DNA of 23,763 nucleotides from contig JADJVW010000046.1 in the NCBI GenBank assembly GCA_016710365.1, positions 1 to 23,763 of the forward strand, in the 5' to 3' direction. The notes beneath the pieces are model-generated. The model was not told where the DNA came from. It saw nothing but the letters and a program-made list of their open reading frames with translations, and did not search any database. The stretch comes from Candidatus Caldilinea saccharophila. GTDB taxonomy: Bacteria > Chloroflexota > Anaerolineae > Caldilineales > Caldilineaceae. Below are positions 7,298 through 14,204 of this stretch, in pieces (within the stretch, counting starts at the first letter, position 1; each line of letters starts with the position of its first letter). A program made the position numbers and the translations under genes.

Positions 7298-8857
7298 ATG
7301 ACCACCGAAATCAGGCTGCCCGATGCGGGCGAAGGTATCGACGATGTAACGATCAACCGCTGGCGCGTTGCCGTCGGCGATAACGTCAACGAGGGCGACG
7401 TGATTCTGGAAGTCGCCACCGATAAAGTGGACACCGAAATCCAGGCGCCTACTTCCGGCGTGTTGCTCAAGATCAACTTCCAGGAAGGCGAGCTCGCTCC
7501 AGTCACCGAGATCATGGGGTACATCGGCCAGGAAGGTGAAAGCGTGGATGGCGCGTCTGTAGAGGCAGCAGCTCCCACCGAAGAGGCGACCACAGAAGAA
7601 GCGCCCAGCCCCAAAGCACCCGCTGCCCAAAATGAGTCCACTCCGGCGGCAGAAGGCGCAGGCGCTAAGGCGACGCCGGTAGCGAAGCGCGTCGCCGCGG
7701 ACAAGGGCGTCGATCTGGCCGGCGTCGCGGGCACCGGGCCGGGTGGGCAGATCACCAAGCAGGACGTGCTGACCCATGCGGGCGGGACGCCAGGCGCCGC
7801 CCCCCCCTTACCCGGCGATCTGGCTGACGAGCCAACCCTGGCCGTCCGTCGCGCGGCCGCCGACAACAATATCAATTTGCGCGAGATGGCTGCTGGCCGT
7901 CCGCTGAGTACATTGACCAAGTACGACGTGTTGAGCGCCGTCGCCAGCCGCGCCGCGGGAAAACCCGTGCGCGTCGAGCCGGCTTATACGGAGGGGCGAG
8001 GGGCGAAGGCCAAGGACGCGGCGGCTGGAACCAAACCGGAGGCCGCCAAGCCAACTGCCACCAAATCGGATACTGCCAAGCCTGCCACGCCCAAGCCTGC
8101 TGCGGCACAGACGCCGGGGCAACTCAAGCCTGGCGAGGAATTGGTCAAGCTGTCGCGGATGCGCGCCGCGGTGGCGCGCAACACCGCACAAAGCGCCTTT
8201 TCGGCCCCTCACGTCACGACGATGTGGGATGTGGATATGAGCGCCGTCTTGCAACATCGCGCCGCACACAAGAAAGAATTTGCCGCGGCCGGCGTCAATC
8301 TGACGATCACGGCTTACTTCTTCGAGGCGATTGTGGCCGGTCTCAAGGCCGTGCCTGCGGCCAATGCCACGTGGACGGATGAGGGCGTCATCATCAAGCG
8401 GGCCTACAACATTGGCATGGCTACCGCGCTGCCGATGGATCAGTACGGGATTGGCGGGCTGATCGTGCCGGTGATCAAAAATGCCGGCGACCTCAACCTG
8501 ATGGGGATTGCCCGCGCGGTCAACGACCTGGCCGACCGCGCCCGCAAGAACGAACTCAAGCAGGAAGATCTTGCCGACGGTTCCTTTACGCTGAGCAACT
8601 ACGGCACCTCGGGCAGTCGCTTCCAGACGCCGATCATCGTGCAGCCGCAGGTGGGCATCCTGGGGGTGGGCGCGGTGGAAAAGCGCGCAGTCGTCGTCAG
8701 CAACGGCCATCCACTCGAGCCAAACCTGGGGGACTCATTGACCTTCAAGCCGATGACGACCCTCGGCTTCAGCTACGACCACCGCGTGCTCGACGGCGCC
8801 ACCGCCGACGCCTTCTGCGCCGCGGTCAAGCAGCATCTCGAAAACTACACTGCCTGA
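7298..8857 (+). CDS. pdhC: Dihydrolipoamide acyltransferase (E2) with two peripheral-subunit-binding modules
   Basis: This is a 519-residue E2 core that transfers the acyl group from lipoyl-lysine to CoA. In order: one lipoyl domain (1-78) with the lipoylated Lys43 in TDKVDTEI; an Ala/Glu/Pro linker; a canonical peripheral-subunit-binding domain at ~126-158 (TPVAKRVAADKGVDLAGVAG then GTGPGGQITKQDVL); a second, degenerate one at ~179-213 (TLAVRRAAADNNINLREMAA then GRPLSTLTKYDVL) lacking the glycine-rich turn; an Ala/Lys/Pro linker with repeated AKPT/AKPA-like units (~235-275); and the catalytic domain (~283-519) with SNYGTSGS and the active-site DHRVLDG (His495, Asp499). AAGGGG precedes the ATG. 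It ends the operon; no E3 gene follows, so lipoamide dehydrogenase must come from elsewhere. Identity is sure; the acyl substrate is not. Confidence 0.93.
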   Translation: MTTEIRLPDAGEGIDDVTINRWRVAVGDNVNEGDVILEVATDKVDTEIQAPTSGVLLKINFQEGELAPVTEIMGYIGQEGESVDGASVEAAAPTEEATTEEAPSPKAPAAQNESTPAAEGAGAKATPVAKRVAADKGVDLAGVAGTGPGGQITKQDVLTHAGGTPGAAPPLPGDLADEPTLAVRRAAADNNINLREMAAGRPLSTLTKYDVLSAVASRAAGKPVRVEPAYTEGRGAKAKDAAAGTKPEAAKPTATKSDTAKPATPKPAAAQTPGQLKPGEELVKLSRMRAAVARNTAQSAFSAPHVTTMWDVDMSAVLQHRAAHKKEFAAAGVNLTITAYFFEAIVAGLKAVPAANATWTDEGVIIKRAYNIGMATALPMDQYGIGGLIVPVIKNAGDLNLMGIARAVNDLADRARKNELKQEDLADGSFTLSNYGTSGSRFQTPIIVQPQVGILGVGAVEKRAVVVSNGHPLEPNLGDSLTFKPMTTLGFSYDHRVLDGATADAFCAAVKQHLENYTA

Positions 8858-8862
8858 AATAG

Positions 8863-8937
8863 CACGCGGATCAGGCGGATTTGCACGGATTTTTTTCTTA
8901 TCCGTGTCGATCCGTCTAATTCGCGTGATCCGCGTCC
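8863..8937. repeat. Dispersed palindromic intergenic repeat, clear copy
   Basis: A long hairpin forms between ACGCGGATCAGGCGGATTTG-type left-arm sequence and the right arm ending TGATCCGCGT, around a T-rich loop. The right arm carries an extra ~9 nt that bulges. It sits just after the E2 stop, between convergent genes, and could help end transcription from both sides. Sister copies lie at 22904-22979 and, degenerate, at 66-146. Confidence 0.65.
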
Positions 8938-8949
8938 TATTCTTCGCCC

Positions 8950-8973
8950 CTCGCAACTCGTAACTCGCAACTC
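8950..8973. repeat. Heptanucleotide tandem repeat (CTCGYAA)x3
   Basis: Three direct heptamers CTCGCAA, CTCGTAA, CTCGCAA plus a partial CTC lie 2 nt past the stop codon of the prenyl synthase gene. It resembles the short heptameric repeats scattered through some bacterial genomes. No function is apparent. Confidence 0.6.
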
Positions 8974-8975
8974 CC

Positions 8976-10010
8976 TCACGTCTTCCGCTCCATCAACCAT
9001 TGCGCCGTGGCCCAGAGCAGGCTGGCTTCGGCGCGGTCGCCCAGAGTTTCGCGCAGCGCAGCGAGTCCCGCAGCATAGAACGCATTCATCCGCTCGACGG
9101 CATACGCTTGCGAGCCGGCGGCTTCGAGCAGGTGCAGCACAGCGGGCAAATCCGCCGCGCTGAGATCGCTGCGTTGCAAGAGCGCGTGCAAGGCGGCGCC
9201 GTTGTGCTTGTCGTTGAGCCCATGCAACAGCGGCAGACTCTTTTTGCGGCGCAGGATGTCGTTGCCCGCGGCCTTGCCCGTGACCGCTGGGTCGCCCCAG
9301 ATGCCGAGCAGGTCATCCTGGATCTGAAAGGCCAGCCCGATCGACTGCCCGAAGCCGCGCAATGATGCGTCAGCGCCGGCCGGCGCGCCGCCGATCAGCC
9401 CACCGATCGCCACGCTGGCGCCGATCAGCGCGGCCGTCTTGCCCTGGATCATGCGCAGATACTCCTCGACGGTGACCTGCGCGCGCTGCTCGAAACGCAT
9501 GTCAAGGTGCTGCCCTTCGGTCAGCGCCACACAGGTTTCTGTAAAAATCTGAAGCGCGGCCAGCACGCGTTCCGCCGCGACGCCACGCGCCGGCAGCCGT
9601 TGTAAGGCGGCAAAGGCCAGCGCAAACATAGCGTCACCCGCGTTGATCGCTTGCGGTGCGCCCCATAACTTCCACACGGTCGGGCGATGGCGGCGCATCT
9701 CATCGCCGTCCTCAATGTCATCGTGCACCAGCGAGAAGTTGTGCAAAATTTCAAGCCCGGCCGCGGCAGGCACAGCCTGCGCAGCTTCACCGCCAACCGC
9801 CTGGCACGCCATCAGACAGAGCAAGGGGCGCAATCGCTTACCCGCGGGCAGCGTCACCGGTTGAAACTCGGCATCGACCCAGCCCATGTGGTAGTGCATC
9901 ATGCCATAGTGAGCAGTGGTCGCCGGCTCATTTCCAGCCAACACCGCGCGCATTTCGTCTTCGAGCACAGGCAGCCACTGCGCGGAAAAGTTGTTCAACA
10001 TGTCGCTCAT
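8976..10010 (-). CDS. Short-chain polyprenyl diphosphate synthase (FPP/GGPP synthase type)
   Basis: This is a trans-prenyltransferase of up to 344 residues that condenses IPP with allylic diphosphates. The first Asp-rich motif is HDDIED (DDxxD at 97-101), followed by the conserved RRHRPTVW. The second is FQIQDDLLGIWGD (232-240), then PAVTGKAAGND, as in actinobacterial-type IdsA-like enzymes. GKRLRP at 58-62 and GKTAALI are the usual substrate-contacting segments. Phe92, five residues before the first DDxxD, suggests a short product (C15-C20). The start is ambiguous. The ATG at 10010 almost touches AAGGA, while the in-frame ATG at 10001 (MLNNFSAQ) lies 9 nt after it and is better spaced, which would give 341 residues. 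It follows fni with stop and start separated by 3 nt, so the two form an operon. Confidence 0.92.
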   Translation of the reverse strand: MSDMLNNFSAQWLPVLEDEMRAVLAGNEPATTAHYGMMHYHMGWVDAEFQPVTLPAGKRLRPLLCLMACQAVGGEAAQAVPAAAGLEILHNFSLVHDDIEDGDEMRRHRPTVWKLWGAPQAINAGDAMFALAFAALQRLPARGVAAERVLAALQIFTETCVALTEGQHLDMRFEQRAQVTVEEYLRMIQGKTAALIGASVAIGGLIGGAPAGADASLRGFGQSIGLAFQIQDDLLGIWGDPAVTGKAAGNDILRRKKSLPLLHGLNDKHNGAALHALLQRSDLSAADLPAVLHLLEAAGSQAYAVERMNAFYAAGLAALRETLGDRAEASLLWATAQWLMERKT

Positions 10011-10015
10011 TCCTT
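10011..10015 (-). promoter_or_regulatory. Ribosome binding site overlapping the fni stop codon
   Basis: AAGGA overlaps the TAA stop of fni and immediately precedes the first ATG (10010). Its distance to the second ATG (10001) is 9 nt, which is more typical. This arrangement suggests translational coupling and supports the downstream start. Confidence 0.5.
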
Positions 10016-11060
10016 ATCTCTGCTTTTCCTTCACCAACACACCCGGCTGTCGCAGCGCGCCAACGTCAGCCGCGCCGCTGCAAAACATGGCGATACGCGC
10101 CTCGGCGATCAACAGATCCATCTCTTCGGCGACGGCTGCCGCGGACTCCATGGCAGCTTTCAAGAAAGGCGACGCCAACCCCACCAGGTCGGCGCCCAAC
10201 GCCGCGCATTTTACAATGTCCTGCCCGGTGCGAATGCCGCCGCTGGCAAAGAGATGCACGTCATCGCGCCCCAGTTCGGCGCGCACGTCATCCGCAGCGA
10301 CCAGGCTTTCGGCGGTTGGGATGCCCCAGTCCGCAAACGCACCGGCCAGCCGGCGCAGCCGCTCGGTCGGCGCGCGGTGCATCTCCACCTGGCTCCACGA
10401 GGTGCCGCCCGCGCCGGCCACGTCGATGGCGCTGACGCCGGCGTCGATCAACCGGCGTGCCGTCTGCGCGCTGATGCCCCAGCCCACCTCCTTAACGATG
10501 ACCGGTTTACCCAGGTGCGCACAGACTTCGGCGATCTTGCCGAGCAGACCACGCCAGTTCACGTCGCCTTCGGGCTGCACCGCTTCCTGCAGCGGGTTCA
10601 GATGCAGGATCAGGGCGTCGGCGTCGATCATTTCCACCGCGCGGCGGCACTGATCGACGGTGTAACCGTAGTTGAATTGCACCGCGCCCAGGTTGGCAAA
10701 GAGCAACACGTCGGGCGCCACGTCGCGCACGCGAAAGGTCTGGCGCAACGCGTCGTGCTCGAGGCCGGCGCGCTGGCTGCCGACGCCCATCGCCACGCGC
10801 TGTATCTGCGCCGCCTCCGCCAGGTTGCGGTTGATGAAAGCAGCTTGCTCGGCGCCGCCGGTCATGGAGCTTACCAGCAGCGGCGCGTGTAGCCGCTTGC
10901 CCAAGACGGTGACGCCAAGACACACGTCGCTCAAGTTCAATTCGGGCAGGGCCTGATGAACCAGCCGAAACCGTTCCAGCCCGGTGGTCAGCGTGGGGAA
11001 TTGGACATTTTCCGTCACGTTGATGCGGATATGATCTGCTTTTCTTTGATCGATCGACAT
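10014..11060 (-). CDS. fni: Type 2 isopentenyl-diphosphate delta-isomerase (FMN-dependent)
   Basis: This is a 348-residue TIM-barrel flavoprotein interconverting IPP and DMAPP in the cytosol. Hallmarks are RKADH at 6-10, LLVSSMTGG at 62-69, MGVGSQR, the catalytic-loop HLNPLQEAVQPEGD (153-166), VKEVGWGIS, AGAGGTSW at 215-222 and the phosphate-binding FASGGIRTG at 271-279. Length is normal and all motifs are intact. GAAGGA lies 6 nt before the ATG. It is the first gene of a two-gene operon with the prenyl diphosphate synthase, so the pair supplies DMAPP and then elongates it. The gene diverges from the M1 aminopeptidase gene, sharing a 156-bp gap; an AT-rich TATGAT near 11124-11129 on the minus strand may be its -10 box, with no convincing -35. 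Confidence 0.95.
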   Translation of the reverse strand: MSIDQRKADHIRINVTENVQFPTLTTGLERFRLVHQALPELNLSDVCLGVTVLGKRLHAPLLVSSMTGGAEQAAFINRNLAEAAQIQRVAMGVGSQRAGLEHDALRQTFRVRDVAPDVLLFANLGAVQFNYGYTVDQCRRAVEMIDADALILHLNPLQEAVQPEGDVNWRGLLGKIAEVCAHLGKPVIVKEVGWGISAQTARRLIDAGVSAIDVAGAGGTSWSQVEMHRAPTERLRRLAGAFADWGIPTAESLVAADDVRAELGRDDVHLFASGGIRTGQDIVKCAALGADLVGLASPFLKAAMESAAAVAEEMDLLIAEARIAMFCSGAADVGALRQPGVLVKEKQR

Positions 11061-11146
11061 GGCATTCCTTCGTATTCCTCAATGGAGCTTGCCGCGTGCA
11101 TGGAGCAAGCATTGCTTCATCATATCATAATGGATGAAAGCCAATT

Positions 11147-11175
11147 TTGCTGTCTGTATGGGTGCGTCCTAGAAT
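11147..11175 (+). promoter_or_regulatory. Sigma70-type promoter of the M1 aminopeptidase gene
   Basis: TTGCTG (11147-11152) and TAGAAT (11170-11175) are separated by exactly 17 nt. Transcription would start near 11182, leaving a ~35-nt leader. GGAG (11207-11210) lies 6 nt before the ATG at 11217, so this gene has a classical ribosome site. Confidence 0.55.
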
Positions 11176-11216
11176 CTTCAGGAAAACATCCCTACTCTGT
11201 CATTATGGAGAAACTC

Positions 11217-13103
11217 ATGCCGCAAAGCCTTTATCGTTGGAATCGATACACCCTGGAAAATTCACCGTTCGACCCGGCGGTTGCCGAGGTCCAATACCCG
11301 CCCGATCTCGGCCTGGAGCCGCTGCATCTGAGCGTCGAGCTGGCGATTGATATTGCCGCACAGCGCGCGGCCGGCGTCGTTACGCACACAGTCGTGGCGC
11401 GGCGTGCGCCAATGCAAACGCTCACGCTCGATGCCGTCGATCTCAATGTGACGGCGGTGGCGGATGAGGACGGACGCAAACTGACGTGGCGCCACGACGG
11501 GAAGAAGTTGACCATCCGCTGGCAGGATCCTTTTGCGCTGGGCGAGGAGCGGCGCGTTGCCGTCCACTATGCGGTGGAACACCCTAGCGCCGGCCTCTAC
11601 TTCTCGCAGCCAGACGACGCATATCCCGACATGCCCTGGTACGCAGTCACCGATCACGAAACCGAGCGGGCGCGCCACTGGCTGCCGTGCATCGACCTGC
11701 CCAATGTGCGCACGACGCTCGATATCCGCCTGCGCGCCGACGCCCGCTTCACAATCCTGGCGAACGGCTATCTGGTGGAAGAACGCACGCACGATGACGA
11801 GTCAAAAACTGCACACTGGCGGCTTGACCAGCGTTGCCCAAGTTATCTGCTCTGTTTTGCCGTGGGGGAATTCGTCCGCGCCGACGACGGCGCATTCGAC
11901 GACGGCGAGAAGCGACTTCCGGTCGCCTATTTCTGCAGTCCGCTGCACACTGCCGACGACCTGATGCGCAGCTTTGGCCGCACCAAACCGATGCTGGCCT
12001 GGATGACCCAAAAGTTCGACCAACCCTTCCCCTACCCCAAATATTACCAGTGGGCCGCGCCTGGCGTCTCCGGCGCGATGGAAAATATCTCGCTGGTCAG
12101 TTGGGATGAGCGGTACGTGCTGGATGCTGCGCTCGCCGCCGAATGGAGTTGGCTGCTCGACGCCGTCAACGTGCACGAGATGTCGCACAGCTACTTTGGC
12201 GATGCCGTCGTCTGTCGCGATTATGCGCACGCCTGGCTCAAGGAATCGTGGGCAACCTACATCGAGCAAGTGTATCGCGAAGAGAACACCTCGCAGGATG
12301 AGGCGCTCTACGTCTATTATAATAACGTCGAAAATTATCTGGAAGAGGCTGACAACGACTATCGACGCCCGATCGTTCATCGCCACTTTCAGTCTTCCTG
12401 GGATATGTACGACAGCCATCTCTATCCAGGGGGTGCGTGCCGGCTGCACACGTTGCGCTGCGAACTGGGCGACGACATCTTCTGGGCGGCCGTGCGCGAC
12501 TATCTCGCCACCTATCGCGACCGCGTCGTGGAGACGGATGATTTCCGGCTGATCATGGAAAAGCATTCTGGACGCGCATTGGGGCGTTTCTTCGACCAGT
12601 GGTTTTATCAGCCCGGCTATCCCGACCTGAAGGTGACCTTCGAGTTCGACGCCGACGCCAGCCGCGGCGTATTCACCGTCGAACAGCAACAGGTCAACGC
12701 GACGGAGAACATCCCGGTCTTCCACTTCCAGACCGCGGTGGCCTGGCGCCTCGATGGGGAGTTGCACACCGCGCCGATCCGCATCGAGCAGTCACATCAC
12801 ATTTTCATGTTCCCGATGTCCAAACCGCCGGAGCTGGCGCTGTTTGACCCCGCGGGCGTCGTGTTGCACAAGCTGGCGTTCAACCCAGGCGATGACCTGC
12901 TGCGCCGCCAGTTGACCGACGGCCCGACTGTGCTGACGCGCATCCACGCCGCCAAAGAACTGGCTGCTACTGGACGCCACGCCAACCTCCAGGCGATTGT
13001 CGCGCGTACAAAACGGAGCCTTTTTGGGGCGTGCGCTGCGAAATGGCAAAAGCGCTGGAAAAGGCCAACAGCGCCGCGGCGGCAACGGGATTCCCAGCGC
13101 TGA
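11217..13103 (+). CDS. M1 family zinc aminopeptidase, N-terminal and catalytic part (frameshifted gene)
   Basis: This is a zinc aminopeptidase of the gluzincin M1 family, trimming N-terminal residues from peptides. The N-terminal beta domain ends in CFAVGEF; the exopeptidase motif GAMEN is at 286-290; zinc ligands are HEMSH at 320-324 and Glu343 in LKESWATYIE, exactly 18 residues on. I start at ATG 11217 (MPQSLYRW) because GGAG lies 6 nt before it and the promoter is just upstream; an in-frame start at 10956 would overlap fni. Homology breaks near residue 600: after IVARTK this frame reads a basic non-homologous tail to a stop at 13103, while the -1 frame continues with TEPFWGVRCEMAKAL, a family-typical segment. 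One missing A in the AAAA run at 13010-13013 would restore an ~853-residue protein ending at 13777. No signal peptide, so probably cytosolic. Confidence 0.88.
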   Translation: MPQSLYRWNRYTLENSPFDPAVAEVQYPPDLGLEPLHLSVELAIDIAAQRAAGVVTHTVVARRAPMQTLTLDAVDLNVTAVADEDGRKLTWRHDGKKLTIRWQDPFALGEERRVAVHYAVEHPSAGLYFSQPDDAYPDMPWYAVTDHETERARHWLPCIDLPNVRTTLDIRLRADARFTILANGYLVEERTHDDESKTAHWRLDQRCPSYLLCFAVGEFVRADDGAFDDGEKRLPVAYFCSPLHTADDLMRSFGRTKPMLAWMTQKFDQPFPYPKYYQWAAPGVSGAMENISLVSWDERYVLDAALAAEWSWLLDAVNVHEMSHSYFGDAVVCRDYAHAWLKESWATYIEQVYREENTSQDEALYVYYNNVENYLEEADNDYRRPIVHRHFQSSWDMYDSHLYPGGACRLHTLRCELGDDIFWAAVRDYLATYRDRVVETDDFRLIMEKHSGRALGRFFDQWFYQPGYPDLKVTFEFDADASRGVFTVEQQQVNATENIPVFHFQTAVAWRLDGELHTAPIRIEQSHHIFMFPMSKPPELALFDPAGVVLHKLAFNPGDDLLRRQLTDGPTVLTRIHAAKELAATGRHANLQAIVARTKRSLFGACAAKWQKRWKRPTAPRRQRDSQR

Positions 13104-13777
13104 TCGAGTTCGAGCAGGATGCGCTGGTGCTGCCGACATTGCTGCGCGCGACCGGCGCTTACCGGGAAGTTTCCGTGCGCGACGCGCTGATGCAGCGGCT
13201 GGAACGCGGGCTGGCGCCACTGGCGACCCAGGCCGCTTACGAAGCGCTCGGCAGCCAGCAGGAAGCCGCCCCTTATGACCTGCTCGTCGCGGCGGCGCAG
13301 ACGCCCTCCGTCAACGGCATCGCCCAAGTCGGCGCCATTCGCGGGCTGGCCGCCACGCGGCGCGCTGAAGCCATCGATGTGCTGCTGCCGCTTGTCCGCT
13401 ACGGCGGCAGCAGCTACGCGGTGCGGCCCTTTGCAGTGACGGCGCTGGCTGGCCTGGGGAACTATATCGACAAACCCGCGCGCACCCGCATTGCAGAAAC
13501 ATTGGTTGCCTTGCTGCGCGACCCCCGCTATCAGGTTGCGATGGCTGCTGTGCGCGGGCTGGCAACGCTGCAGGCCATCGAAGCCGTCGCTGCAATAGAG
13601 CAATTTGCCCGCGGCCGCGTCCATCAGGAAGCCGTGGTCGCCCGCCGCGCGGCGGATACGCTGCGCCGCGCGGCGCAGCCAGCCGAAAAAGGGCAGCAAA
13701 AGCAGTTGCAGGAGCTACGCGCTCAATTGCGCCGGCTGGAGGAAGAGGTGCAAAAGTTGCGCGCCCAGACAGCGTAG
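13013..13777 (+). CDS. M1 aminopeptidase C-terminal helical domain, continued in the -1 frame
   Basis: This is the continuation of the M1 aminopeptidase after the frame break. It begins TEPFWGVRCEMAKALEKANS and runs ~250 residues as alpha-solenoid (HEAT-like) helices, with repeated ALxxL and AVRGLATL-type units, as in the C-terminal domain of many bacterial M1 enzymes. It ends in a Gln/Glu/Leu-rich stretch (EKGQQKQLQELRAQLRRLEE) that could form a short coiled coil. It could start on its own at GTG 13031, but there is no good Shine-Dalgarno and the preceding in-frame residues are homologous. An independent gene is therefore unlikely; a single-base indel, true or from sequencing, is the simplest reading. 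A strong terminator follows. Confidence 0.8.
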   Translation, partial: TEPFWGVRCEMAKALEKANSAAAATGFPALIEFEQDALVLPTLLRATGAYREVSVRDALMQRLERGLAPLATQAAYEALGSQQEAAPYDLLVAAAQTPSVNGIAQVGAIRGLAATRRAEAIDVLLPLVRYGGSSYAVRPFAVTALAGLGNYIDKPARTRIAETLVALLRDPRYQVAMAAVRGLATLQAIEAVAAIEQFARGRVHQEAVVARRAADTLRRAAQPAEKGQQKQLQELRAQLRRLEEEVQKLRAQTA

Positions 13778-13817
13778 GGCAGCAAGCTTTTAACGGCAAG
13801 GCGCCATCATTTGCTAT

Positions 13818-13855
13818 AAATTGAGCCTATCAAAATGATAGGCTCAATTTATTTT
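13818..13855 (+). terminator. Rho-independent terminator after the M1 aminopeptidase gene
   Basis: AAATTGAGCCTATC (13818-13831) and GATAGGCTCAATTT (13837-13850) form a perfect 14-bp stem with a 5-nt loop, followed by ATTTT. A-rich sequence also precedes the stem, so it may work in both directions. Confidence 0.85.
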
Positions 13856-14204
13856 GCAAACAAGAAATCGATTCCTCCCCACAAAAATAGCCACTAGAAA
13901 TTGTTTGGATTGGTTAGATTTCTCTGGAATTAGACCATCTGCGTATGGACAAATGGCGTATTCCTCCAAATTTCCTGGCATTACGTTATGAAAACCCCTT
14001 GCGTTCCTGCAAAATTCATGGTAAACTTGTCAACGAATCTTGTTTCACGGAGGGCCGCCAATCGCATCCATGTTTGCAAGATTCTTTTTTGCGAAAGGAG
14101 CACGCCATGTGAGCAGCACAAACCGTAGCACGTAGTACTCATCGTTTTTGGAAGAACAACATACCCCAACAACAACAGTGTAACTCTTTTGAAAGGAGAG
14201 TCGT
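13856..14204 (+). other. AT-rich intergenic and leader region of the LysM protein gene
   Basis: This ~350-bp stretch is clearly more AT-rich than its surroundings and holds no credible gene. It contains a likely promoter at 13999-14027 and therefore a leader of about 170 nt. The leader ends in a strong AAAGGAGA Shine-Dalgarno 6-7 nt before the ATG at 14205. I recognise no known riboswitch motif. Confidence 0.5.
13999..14027 (+). promoter_or_regulatory. Candidate promoter of the LysM protein gene
   Basis: TTGCGT (13999-14004) and TAAACT (14022-14027) are spaced by 17 nt. The match is moderate and lies in an AT-rich background where chance matches are common. Confidence 0.4.

Noticed and set aside
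5645..7777. 710-codon open frame on the minus strand opposite the dehydrogenase genes
   Set aside because: It lies across three clear genes, is rich in His/Asp/Arg with no family signature, and mirrors their codon bias.
9687..10892. 401-codon open frame crossing both isoprenoid genes on the plus strand
   Set aside because: It is antisense to two genes with intact catalytic motifs and has no recognisable features of its own.
10956..11216. Upstream in-frame extension of the M1 aminopeptidase
   Set aside because: It would overlap the fni gene and its promoter region; promoter, Shine-Dalgarno and homology all point to ATG 11217.
13031..13777. Independent HEAT-repeat gene starting at GTG 13031
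   Set aside because: Homologous residues (TEPFWG) continue upstream of the GTG in the same frame and no Shine-Dalgarno precedes it, so it is the displaced end of the M1 gene.
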